Assembly: GCA_046330225.1 (NCBI GenBank) | Contig: JAXLTD010000005.1 | Coordinates: 209,186 to 273,185, forward strand | DNA: 64,000 nt | Direction of reading: 5' to 3' | Origin: CANJIV01 sp046330225 | Lineage (GTDB): Bacteria; Actinomycetota; Thermoleophilia; Solirubrobacterales; Solirubrobacteraceae | Part shown: positions 24,996-31,845 of the stretch, one piece after another | Position numbering within the stretch: the stretch's first letter is position 1 | Layout: each line of letters begins with the position of its first letter | Notes under the pieces: generated by a model | Database searches by the model: none | What the model was told of the DNA's origin: nothing | Seen by the model: the letters and a program-made list of their open reading frames with translations, nothing else | Position numbers and translations under genes: made by a program

Positions 24996-25577
24996 TTAGT
25001 GCTCGGAGATGACCCGGTCGATGAGGCCGTACTCGGCGGCCTCGGCGGAGGTGAAGAAGCGGTCGCGCTCCATGTCCTCGTTGACCTGCTCGACGGTCTT
25101 GCCGGTGTGCTTGGCGTAGATCTCGTTCACCCGCTGGCGGATGGCGAGGATCTCGCGGGCGTGGATGTCGATGTCGGTCGCCTGGCCCTCGAAGCCGGCG
25201 GACGGCTGGTGGATCAGGATCCGGCTGTTCGGGAGGGCGAGGCGCTTGCCGTGCGCGCCGCCGGTCAGCAGGAGCGAGCCCATCGACATCGCCACGCCGA
25301 AGCAGATCGTCTGCACGTCGGGCTTGATGAAGTTCATCGTGTCGTAGATCGCCAGGCCGCTGTATATGTCCCCGCCGGGCGAGTTGATGTACAGCGAGAT
25401 GTCCTTCTCCGGGTCGGCGGACTCCAGGTGCAGGAGCTGGGCGATGATCAGGTTGGCGACCTGGTCGGTGACCGGGGTCCCGAGGAAGATGACGCGGTCG
25501 TTGAGCAGGCGCGAGTAGATGTCGTACTCGCGCTCGCCGCGGGCGCCGCGCTCGATGACGGTGGGGATGAGCGGCAT
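24996..25577 (-). CDS. clpP: ATP-dependent Clp protease proteolytic subunit
   Basis: The 193-residue protein is a full-length ClpP. It has YINSPGGDIYSGLAIYDTM, catalytic Ser98 in GVAMSMGSLLL, His123 in RILIHQPSAG, and Asp172 in the MERDRFF segment. Fourteen such subunits form the barrel that degrades proteins unfolded by ClpX or ClpC in the cytosol. The start is the ATG directly before the conserved PLIPTVIE segment; the open frame runs farther upstream only as an antisense shadow of the ABC gene. It stands alone here, without clpX or a second clpP adjacent. Actinobacteria usually carry two clpP genes. Confidence 0.95.
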   Translation of the reverse strand: MPLIPTVIERGARGEREYDIYSRLLNDRVIFLGTPVTDQVANLIIAQLLHLESADPEKDISLYINSPGGDIYSGLAIYDTMNFIKPDVQTICFGVAMSMGSLLLTGGAHGKRLALPNSRILIHQPSAGFEGQATDIDIHAREILAIRQRVNEIYAKHTGKTVEQVNEDMERDRFFTSAEAAEYGLIDRVISEH

Positions 25578-25664
25578 GGCGGCGGAGTCTAGGGAAGCGC
25601 GCCCGCCGGCCCCGCCGTGCCTGGCCGGCCGGCCCGGACCAGCCCGGCCGGTAGCCTCGTGCGG

Positions 25665-26429
25665 GTGTCCGCCGACGCCCCGCCCGCCCTCGAGCTGCGC
25701 CGCCTCACCAAGCGCTACGACGACGGCTTCCTCGCCCTGGAGAACTTCGATCTCGTCGTCGGCGACGGGGCATTCTTCGGGCTGCTGGGGCCCAACGGCG
25801 CCGGCAAGACGACGCTGATCAGCGCTGTCTGCAACCTCATCCGCGTGACGGGCGGCGAGATCCGGGTGTTCGGCCACGACCACGCCGCGCCGGCCGGGCG
25901 GCGGGCCATCGGCCTCGCCGAGCAGGACGTCAACCTCGACCGCTTCCTCACCGTGGAGGAGACGCTCGTCTACCACGGCGGCTACTACGGGCTGTCCCGC
26001 CAGCGGGCCCGGGCCCGGGCCGCGGACATGATGGAGGTCTTCGACCTGCACGCGAAGGCCGACGTGCGGGCGCCGAAGCTGTCGGGCGGGATGCGCCGGC
26101 GGCTGCTGCTCGCCCGGGCGCTGATGCACGAGCCCCGGATGGTGATCCTCGACGAGCCGACCGCCGGCGTGGACTTCGAGCTGCGGCTGGAGCTGTGGCG
26201 CTACATCCGCCGGCTCCACGACGAGGGGACGACGATCCTGCTCACCACGCACTACCTCGAGGAGGCCGAGGAGCTCTGCGAGGAGATCGCGCTGATTCGC
26301 GGCGGGCGCCTCATCGCCCGCGACTCCTCCGACCGGCTGCGGGAGCAGTTCGACGCCGCGACCCTCGCCGACGTCTACGTCAAGGCGATGGCCGACGCCC
26401 CCGACCTCCCGCTGGGAGACCCGGCCTGA
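25665..26429 (+). CDS. ABC transporter ATP-binding protein (ABC-2 type exporter)
   Basis: The 254-residue ATPase has Walker A LGPNGAGKTT, a Q-loop GLAEQDVNLDRF, the signature LSGGM, Walker B MVILDEPTAG and the switch His in LLTTHYLEEAEE. It powers the permease encoded by the overlapping next gene (TGATG at 26427). GTG 25665 is chosen, with TAGCCT (25652-25657) seven bases upstream as a leaderless-type -10; a GTG two codons earlier is possible. The layout resembles drug or polysaccharide exporters (DrrA/NodI group), but the cargo is unknown. Confidence 0.9.
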   Translation: MSADAPPALELRRLTKRYDDGFLALENFDLVVGDGAFFGLLGPNGAGKTTLISAVCNLIRVTGGEIRVFGHDHAAPAGRRAIGLAEQDVNLDRFLTVEETLVYHGGYYGLSRQRARARAADMMEVFDLHAKADVRAPKLSGGMRRRLLLARALMHEPRMVILDEPTAGVDFELRLELWRYIRRLHDEGTTILLTTHYLEEAEELCEEIALIRGGRLIARDSSDRLREQFDAATLADVYVKAMADAPDLPLGDPA

Positions 26430-27217
26430 TGGCTGCGCCCGAGGCTCCGGCCGGCGGGCGCCGGCGCGGGCTGCTCGCGCTCACCGGGCGCGAGGTCCTG
26501 CGCGTGCTGAAGCTCTGGACGCAGACGATCGCGGCGCCGGTGATGTCGTCGTTCCTCTTCATCCTCGTCTTCGGCCTGTCGCTCGGCGGGCGCATCAAGC
26601 AGATCGAGGGCTTCGACTACGACCAGTTCATCGTCCCCGGCCTCATCACGATGGCGATGGTCCAGGCCGCCTACGCAAACAACTCCTCGTCGATCTTCCA
26701 GGCGCGCTTCGACCGCTACATCCACGACATCCTCGCCGCGCCGATGCGGTCGTGGGAGATCAATCTCGGGATGTCGCTGGGCGGCGCGATCCGGGCGCTG
26801 CTGATCGGCGGCGCGCTGCTCGCGCTCGCGATTCCGGTGACCGGGGTCCCGGTGCACCACCCGTTCGAGCTGGCGCTCGCGGTCGCGCTCACGCTCGTGC
26901 TGTTCTGCTCCCTGGGGATCGTCGTCGGGATCCACGCCCAGACCTTCGACCATCAGTCGTTCGTCAACAACATCGTGATCCTGCCGCTGACGTTCCTGGG
27001 CGGCGTCTTCTACTCGATCAGCCTGCTGCCCTCGCCGTGGGAGGAGATCTCCCACGTCAATCCGCTCTTCTACGTCGTCAACGCGGTCCGGTACGGATTC
27101 CTCGGGACCAGCGATGCGAACATCGGCTTGTCGCTCGGGGTGGTCGCGGTCCTCGCCGCCGCGACGGTGGCGTGGAGTTCGTGGCTGTTCGCCACCGGGC
27201 GCAAGCTGAAGGCCTGA
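26429..27217 (+). CDS. ABC-2 type transporter permease
   Basis: The 262-residue membrane protein has six hydrophobic segments and the ABC-2 pattern: a cytoplasmic N-terminus, YDQFIVPGLITMAMVQAAY, and a late re-entrant block VILPLTFLGGVFYSISLLP followed by NPLFYVVNAVRYGFLG, close to the NodJ/DrrB consensus. It pairs with the ATPase gene whose stop it overlaps. A direction of export is expected. It ends 18 bp before a convergent lipoprotein gene. Confidence 0.9.
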   Translation: MAAPEAPAGGRRRGLLALTGREVLRVLKLWTQTIAAPVMSSFLFILVFGLSLGGRIKQIEGFDYDQFIVPGLITMAMVQAAYANNSSSIFQARFDRYIHDILAAPMRSWEINLGMSLGGAIRALLIGGALLALAIPVTGVPVHHPFELALAVALTLVLFCSLGIVVGIHAQTFDHQSFVNNIVILPLTFLGGVFYSISLLPSPWEEISHVNPLFYVVNAVRYGFLGTSDANIGLSLGVVAVLAAATVAWSSWLFATGRKLKA

Positions 27218-27235
27218 GCTCGGCGCCGGGCGCCG

Positions 27236-28054
27236 CTACAGCCCGGGCAGGTGGTGCGAGGTGAAGCCGGCCATCGAGCGGGACTCGGTCGTCCAGCGCG
27301 AGCCGGCGATGTGCAGCGCGCTCGTGTCGAAGCGCAGGCCGGCGACGATCATCCAGACGTGGCCGGTGCTCGTGTACCAGGTGAGCCACTTGCCGTTGCC
27401 CGGCACCCCCAGCTTCGACCAGCCCGCGGCCATCGTGTGGTTGAGCAATCCTGCGTTGATGAAGGCGAAGCTCAGCGAGCCCGAGCAGTCATAGCCCGTG
27501 TCGTAGAGCCGCGCGTGGCCGCCGCCCCAGACGTAGGGGAGGTGGGCGATCGCATTGCCGGCGGCGATGAGCTGCCGGACGACGAGCGGCGCCCCGGTCG
27601 GCGCGACCGCCTCGCCCTGCGGCGTGACGTAGGCGGTGCGCGGCGCCACCTTCTCCATCTGGCGCAGCTCCTGCTTGATCTCCGCGTCGCTCGGCGCCCC
27701 GGGCGAGGGGCCGGCGGCCGCCGTGCCGGCCGGCGCGACCGCGAGCGCCGCCTCGGGGTCCTGCTGGAGGCCTGCAGGCACCGTGCCCCCGCCGGCGCCG
27801 CTGCCGGCAGCGCCCTCGCCGTGCGCCGCGCCGTCCCCGAGCTCGGTGACCGACGGCGCCCCGACGTCGGGCTCGACGGCGCGCGCGTGCGAGGAGACGA
27901 CGGCGACAGGCCCGGCGGCCTCGCGGTCGGCCACGACCGTCTTGGCGGCGTCCCGGCTGCCGTCGGCGGACCCGCCGCAGCCGGAGGCGCCGAGCGCCGC
28001 CGCGCAGCACAGGGCCAGGCCGGCGCCGGACAGGGAGGGCAGTCGCGCGGTCAT
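27236..28054 (-). CDS. Lipoprotein with NlpC/P60-like peptidase domain
   Basis: The 272-residue product starts at ATG 28054 with a signal peptide ending in a lipobox-like LGASGC, so it is probably lipid-anchored. A low-complexity Ala/Gly/Pro linker spans about 35-130. The C-terminal part resembles an NlpC/P60 cysteine peptidase. LPYVWGGGHARLYDTGYDCSGSLSF holds the nucleophile Cys in DCSG, and STGHVWMIVAGLRFDTS supplies the His. Such enzymes cleave bonds in peptidoglycan stem peptides or remodel the wall. The open frame extends upstream but without signal-peptide character. Confidence 0.82.
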   Translation of the reverse strand: MTARLPSLSGAGLALCCAAALGASGCGGSADGSRDAAKTVVADREAAGPVAVVSSHARAVEPDVGAPSVTELGDGAAHGEGAAGSGAGGGTVPAGLQQDPEAALAVAPAGTAAAGPSPGAPSDAEIKQELRQMEKVAPRTAYVTPQGEAVAPTGAPLVVRQLIAAGNAIAHLPYVWGGGHARLYDTGYDCSGSLSFAFINAGLLNHTMAAGWSKLGVPGNGKWLTWYTSTGHVWMIVAGLRFDTSALHIAGSRWTTESRSMAGFTSHHLPGL

Positions 28055-28142
28055 GCGGCAGGGATGATGGCGGATCGCCGGGCCGGCACAACCCGGTCGC
28101 GGCTGGACGCCGGCGCCCGGCGCCTGACATCCTGGCACCGGC

Positions 28143-28703
28143 GTGGTCCCGCTCAACGTGCCCAACGTGCTGACGGTCCTGCGGATCCTCCTGGTTCCGG
28201 TGCTCGTCGTCGCGCTCCTGGGCGAGACCGCGGGCGGGGACCTCCTCGCCGCGATCATCTTCTGCGTCGCGTCGGCGACCGACTTCGTCGACGGCTACCT
28301 CGCCCGCCGCCGCGACGACATCACGACGTTCGGGAAGCTCATGGACCCGATCGCCGACAAGCTGCTGATCGTGGCCGCGCTCGTCTCGCTCGTGTCGCTC
28401 AACCGGGTCGCGGCCTGGGTCGCGATGGTGATCATCGCGCGCGAGTTCGCGGTGACCGCGATGCGGATGGCCGCCCAGGCCGAGGGCATCACCGTCTCGG
28501 CGAACATGTTCGGCAAGGTCAAGACCTGCCTGCAGATCGCGATGATCCTGACGCTCATCATCGTGCGCGATCCGAGCCCGTGGGTCGACGCGCTGATCTA
28601 CGTCACCGTCCTGGCCACGGTCGCCTCGGGCGTCGACTACTTCTTCGACATCCGGCGGCGCATGGAAGCCGCGCGCGAGCGCCGCGAGGCGAAGAAGGCC
28701 TAG
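28143..28703 (+). CDS. pgsA: CDP-diacylglycerol--glycerol-3-phosphate 3-phosphatidyltransferase
   Basis: The 186-residue membrane enzyme starts with NVPNVLTVLRILLVPV and contains the full CDP-alcohol phosphotransferase motif: DFVDGYLAR, eight residues, then GKLMDPIADK. Four or more hydrophobic segments follow. It makes phosphatidylglycerolphosphate, the first committed step to phosphatidylglycerol and cardiolipin, in the cytoplasmic membrane. It starts with GTG. Its TAG stop interlocks with the TAG of the convergent folE2 gene: the two stops share the palindrome CTAG at 28700-28703. Confidence 0.92.
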   Translation: MVPLNVPNVLTVLRILLVPVLVVALLGETAGGDLLAAIIFCVASATDFVDGYLARRRDDITTFGKLMDPIADKLLIVAALVSLVSLNRVAAWVAMVIIAREFAVTAMRMAAQAEGITVSANMFGKVKTCLQIAMILTLIIVRDPSPWVDALIYVTVLATVASGVDYFFDIRRRMEAARERREAKKA

Positions 28704-29716
28704 CTCGCCCGCTCGGCCCGGCCGGCGTCGAGCCAGTCGCGCATCGACGTGTGGTGTGCGGCGTGCTCGCCGGTGGCGAGCTCGTGGCGCAGCTCGCCGA
28801 GCGTGCCGTAGCGCTCGGCGACCACGTTGTGCTGGTGGATCGTCTCGAGGTTCTCCTGGCGAGAGAAGACGAACGCGCCGTCGCCGAGCTCGGAGAACGC
28901 GGCGACGACCCCGCCGATCATCTCCCGCACGCAGTCCTCGACGAAGCGCGGCCGGCGGTGGGCCTTCTCGACCACCGAGCCTTCGTCGGCGCGCTTCATC
29001 AGCTCGTAGATCTCCGACGACATCGAGTTCTCGACGATCCCGAGCAGGGCCGCGGCCGGCACGTCGCCGTCGGCCCCCTCGGGGAAGCCGATGTGCAGCG
29101 TGCCGAGCCCGCGCTGGTTGTGGGTCGCGACCGGCACCGCCTCGAAGACGCGCCGGATCTCGTCGTCGGTGAAGCCGTCGGCCAGGAGACGGCCGCGGGC
29201 GGCCTCCTCGACGAGGCCCTGGGCGCACGGGCAGGCGGTCATCCCCTGCGCCTGCACGCCTGTGAGGCGTCGGGTCCCCGCCTCGGAGGCGACCGCGGTG
29301 CCGTAGAGCGTGTAGATCTCCTGCGTCTCGATGCCCGAGACCGGGGCGGGCTTGTGCTCGGGGAAGCGCGCCTCCAGCCGGACCTCGGCGCGGCGGGCGC
29401 CCTGGCGGTCGCGCACGATCGTGGCGACGCGCTCGGCCAGCGTCTCGGCCTTGAACGTCGCCTCGCCGAGGATCACCTCGCCGATCGCCTCGTTGACGAC
29501 CTCCTCGAAGCGCGACATGTGCGCGCCCTTCTGCTCGGGCCCGAGGTCTACGAAGCAGTCGAGCTTCGCGTAGAAGAGCTGCTCGCTGCCGTCCTGGCGC
29601 AGCCGGATGACCTTCTCGACGTTCGTGACGCCGACGCGGGAGAGGCTCACGCGCACGGACGGCGCCTGGCTCTGCACGTCGGTGGCCGAGAGGGTGGTGG
29701 CGGTGCCGTCGGGCAT
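28700..29716 (-). CDS. folE2: GTP cyclohydrolase FolE2 (type IB)
   Basis: The 338-residue protein is of the FolE2/MptA group. Features include PSVRVSLSRVGVTNVEKVIRL, a conserved CVDL segment, the metal-site motif MTACPCAQG, THNQRGLGTLHIG, and VVEKAHRRPRFVEDCVREM. FolE2 converts GTP to dihydroneopterin triphosphate, the first step of folate and related pterin synthesis, with broader metal choice than FolE1. ATG 29716 is chosen as the conserved region follows; no strong ribosome site precedes it. The folate made would serve one-carbon enzymes such as the GcvT-domain protein at 2593, though no direct link is shown. Confidence 0.92.
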   Translation of the reverse strand: MPDGTATTLSATDVQSQAPSVRVSLSRVGVTNVEKVIRLRQDGSEQLFYAKLDCFVDLGPEQKGAHMSRFEEVVNEAIGEVILGEATFKAETLAERVATIVRDRQGARRAEVRLEARFPEHKPAPVSGIETQEIYTLYGTAVASEAGTRRLTGVQAQGMTACPCAQGLVEEAARGRLLADGFTDDEIRRVFEAVPVATHNQRGLGTLHIGFPEGADGDVPAAALLGIVENSMSSEIYELMKRADEGSVVEKAHRRPRFVEDCVREMIGGVVAAFSELGDGAFVFSRQENLETIHQHNVVAERYGTLGELRHELATGEHAAHHTSMRDWLDAGRAERAS

Positions 29717-29930
29717 GAGGGTCAAAAGCGTAGCTGGGCGGCGGGTTCGGTCTCTCACGCTCTCGCGACGGGTGTGCTATCACTCCCGCGGTCGGCTGTG
29801 GACCACCCCGTCTACGTACGAGGGATCACACTGGTTCAAGCCCCGTCGCGGCCGAGCCGCGAACGCTTCCGCCCAGGGAGCAGAACATGAGGGATCAGGA
29901 GGGGAATGGGGCCCGGAGGGGATCCATTCC

Positions 29931-29966
29931 ATGGATACCGCTCTGGGGGAGGACGGACAGGCTTGA
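29931..29966 (+). CDS. Putative 11-residue leader peptide coupled to the sigma factor start
   Basis: ATG 29931 has a strong GGAGGGG site nine bases upstream and encodes MDTALGEDGQA. Its TGA (29964-29966) overlaps the TTG start of the sigma-factor gene (29963-29965). Translation of this peptide would bring ribosomes onto the weak TTG start. It sits in the 246-bp gap between folE2 and the sigma gene, in which I see no other gene. No homologue can be recognised at this size. Confidence 0.45.
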   Translation: MDTALGEDGQA

Positions 29967-31108
29967 CCAAGCAAGCGCAAGCGTTGCTCGCGGATGAAGC
30001 ACCGATCGTCGAGATCGAAGAGCTGCGCCACCTCATCAGCGAAGGGCAGGAGCGCGGCTACCTGACCTTCGAGCAGATCGCGACCTGCCTCGAGGAGATC
30101 GAGGTCACCAAGGAGCAGGTCGTCGAGCTCCATCAGCATCTCGTGGATCAGGGCATCGACGTCGTCGGTGCCGACGGACGGCCGGCGACGTCGGAGAACG
30201 GGAAGGTCGAGGCCGCCACGCAGGCCGCAGCCGAGCCGCAGCCCGACACGCCCAAGAAGCCGCAGATCGACCTGACGGTCGAGCCGAGCCTGGACTCGCT
30301 GCGGCTGTACCTGCGGTCGATCGGGCGCGTCCAGCTCCTGACGGCGCAGGAGGAGGTCGCGCTCGCCAAGCGCATCGAGCGCGGCGACATGACCGCCAAG
30401 CAGCAGATGGTCGAGGCGAACCTGCGGCTGGTCGTCTCGATCGCCAAGTCCTACCTCGGGCGCGGCCTGACGTTCCTGGACCTGATCCAGGAGGGCTCGC
30501 TCGGGCTCATCCGCGCGGTGGAGAAGTTCGACTACCGCCGCGGCTACAAGTTCTCGACGTACGCGACGTGGTGGATCCGCCAGGCGGTGACGCGCGCGAT
30601 CGCGGACAAGGGGCGGACCATCCGCATCCCGGTCCACATGGTCGAGAAGCTCAACAAGGTCGTGCACGTCGAGCGCCAGCTCGTCCAGCAGCTCGGCCGC
30701 GAGCCGACGCCGGAGGAGATCGCCCGCGAGCTGGAGTGCACGCCGCGCGAGGTGCGCGACATCCTGCGCATCGCCCAGCAGCCGGTCTCGCTGGAGAAGC
30801 CGATCGGCGAGGAAGAGGAGTCCGAGCTCGGCGACTTCGTGGAGGATCAGACGGCCGAGTCGCCGTTCGAGCTGGCGTCGGAGAACCTGCGCCGGGAGAA
30901 CGTGCGCAAGGCGCTCGCGGCGCTGCCGGCCCGGGAGCGCGAGGTCATCGAGATGCGCTTCGGCCTGTCCGGCGGGCAGCCGCGCACGCTCGAGGAGGTC
31001 GGCCGCGCGTTCAACGTGACGCGCGAGCGCATCCGCCAGATCGAGAACCACACGCTCAAGAAGCTCGAGGCGCTGCCCGAAGCGCAGCGCCTGCGCGACG
31101 CATCGTAG
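29963..31108 (+). CDS. rpoD: Principal RNA polymerase sigma factor (sigma-70, RpoD/SigA type)
   Basis: The 381-residue protein has an acidic N-terminus (region 1.1-like), region 1.2 at SLDSLRLYLRSIGRVQLLTAQEEVALAKRIERGD, region 2 with LVVSIAKSYLGRGLTFLDLIQEGSLGLIRAVEKFDYRRGYKFSTYATWWIRQA, region 3 with GREPTPEEIARELE, and region 4.2 with TLEEVGRAFNVTRERIRQIE. These are consistent with a primary, housekeeping sigma. TTG 29963 is chosen because GGGGGAGG lies about 12 bases upstream and an upstream leader ORF stops on it; ATG 29906 is in frame but would add residues with no sigma character. It probably recognises the TAnnnT promoters seen in this window. Confidence 0.93.
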   Translation: MTKQAQALLADEAPIVEIEELRHLISEGQERGYLTFEQIATCLEEIEVTKEQVVELHQHLVDQGIDVVGADGRPATSENGKVEAATQAAAEPQPDTPKKPQIDLTVEPSLDSLRLYLRSIGRVQLLTAQEEVALAKRIERGDMTAKQQMVEANLRLVVSIAKSYLGRGLTFLDLIQEGSLGLIRAVEKFDYRRGYKFSTYATWWIRQAVTRAIADKGRTIRIPVHMVEKLNKVVHVERQLVQQLGREPTPEEIARELECTPREVRDILRIAQQPVSLEKPIGEEEESELGDFVEDQTAESPFELASENLRRENVRKALAALPAREREVIEMRFGLSGGQPRTLEEVGRAFNVTRERIRQIENHTLKKLEALPEAQRLRDAS

Positions 31109-31165
31109 GGAGGGGCGCAGGCCGGCGGGCGGCACGCGCCGCCCGCCGGGTTCGTCCGGGCGGTG

Positions 31166-31183
31166 TGCGAACGTGTGTTCGCA
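31166..31183 (+). promoter_or_regulatory. LexA-like SOS box overlapping the nuclease start codon
   Basis: TGCGAAC (31166-31172), GTGT, and GTTCGCA (31177-31183) form a perfect inverted repeat. The core CGAAC-GTGT-GTTCG fits the Gram-positive/actinobacterial LexA consensus CGAAC-RNRY-GTTYG. Its last base is the A of the ATG, so a bound repressor would block transcription or initiation. LexA itself is not in the window. Confidence 0.75.
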
Positions 31184-31638
31184 TGCGGATCCCGTCCAAC
31201 CTCAGCCCCCGCCGGACCGGCGACCTCGGCGAGGCCGCCGCGCGCTTCTGGCTCGAGCTGCAGGGAGCGCGCGTGTGGATCCCGCTGTCCCACAGCCCGT
31301 TCGTCGACCTCATCGCCGAGACGGACCACGAACTCCTGCGCGTCCAGGTCAAGGCCTCCACCCAGCGGACTGCGACCGGCCGTTTCCCGGTGACGGTCTG
31401 CACCCGCGGGGGCAACCAGAGCTGGGACGGCGTGACGAGGCACCTCGATCCCGCCCGGATCGACTACCTGTTCCTGCTCATCGCCGACGGCCGCCGCTGG
31501 TTCATCCCGGCCGGCGCGGTGGGCGCGCGCACGGCGATCACGGTCGGGGGGCCGAAGTACAGCGAGTTCGAGGTTGACGACGAGCCGGGCTTCTTCGGCG
31601 CTACGATCCCCTCCGCTTTGCCCCGGGGGGATTCCTGA
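31183..31638 (+). CDS. PD-(D/E)XK nuclease-like protein, possibly SOS-regulated, 3' end inside tRNA-Tyr
   Basis: The 151-residue protein resembles the small PD-(D/E)XK group that includes group I intron-associated endonucleases. It has RTGDLGEAAA with Glu17, FVDLIAETDHELLRVQVKAS with Asp42 and the Q-x-K pair Gln55/Lys57, then TRHLDPARIDYLFLLIADGRRWFIPA. It may cut or bind DNA or process junctions; no group I intron is visible nearby. A LexA-like box covers its start. Its last codons and TGA lie within the first 14 bases of tRNA-Tyr. It follows the sigma gene by 74 bp in the same direction. Target unknown. Confidence 0.75.
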   Translation: MRIPSNLSPRRTGDLGEAAARFWLELQGARVWIPLSHSPFVDLIAETDHELLRVQVKASTQRTATGRFPVTVCTRGGNQSWDGVTRHLDPARIDYLFLLIADGRRWFIPAGAVGARTAITVGGPKYSEFEVDDEPGFFGATIPSALPRGDS

Positions 31639-31706
31639 GCGGTCAAAGGGGCCGGACTGTAAATTCGGTGGCTACGCCTTCGCAGGTTCGAATCCTGCTC
31701 CCCCCA
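31625..31706 (+). tRNA. tRNA-Tyr (GTA)
   Basis: The 82-base type II tRNA has a GGGGGGA/TCCCCCC acceptor stem, D-arm CCTGAGCGGTCAAAGGG, anticodon arm CCGGA-CTGTAAA-TTCGG giving anticodon GTA, a long variable arm, and T-arm GCAGG-TTCGAAT-CCTGC. CCA is not encoded. Its first 14 bases also code for the end of the upstream nuclease gene. Confidence 0.96.
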
Positions 31707-31845
31707 TTTCAGTCCGGGCAGCTACGCATCGTTTCCGCGTACTCCCGCGCGCCGCTTTCAGCCGCGTCTACGGTTTTCGCGGGACCGGGCGCAGCGTAAG
31801 GTCGCCGCAGGGCTCCAGCAAGCGCAGCGGGAGTTGTGATCTGCC

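Noticed and set aside
29887..29997. A 36-codon ORF overlapping the rpoD start in another frame
   Set aside because: It has a moderate upstream site but reads through the better-placed 11-residue leader and the sigma start in the wrong frame, with no sign of conservation.
31625..31706. A group I intron in tRNA-Tyr, suggested by the neighbouring intron-type nuclease
   Set aside because: The tRNA folds without interruption and the anticodon loop is intact.
31640..31845. A small protein gene between tRNA-Tyr and the TPR protein
   Set aside because: The only frames are short or overlap the tRNA, with no ribosome site or recognisable sequence.
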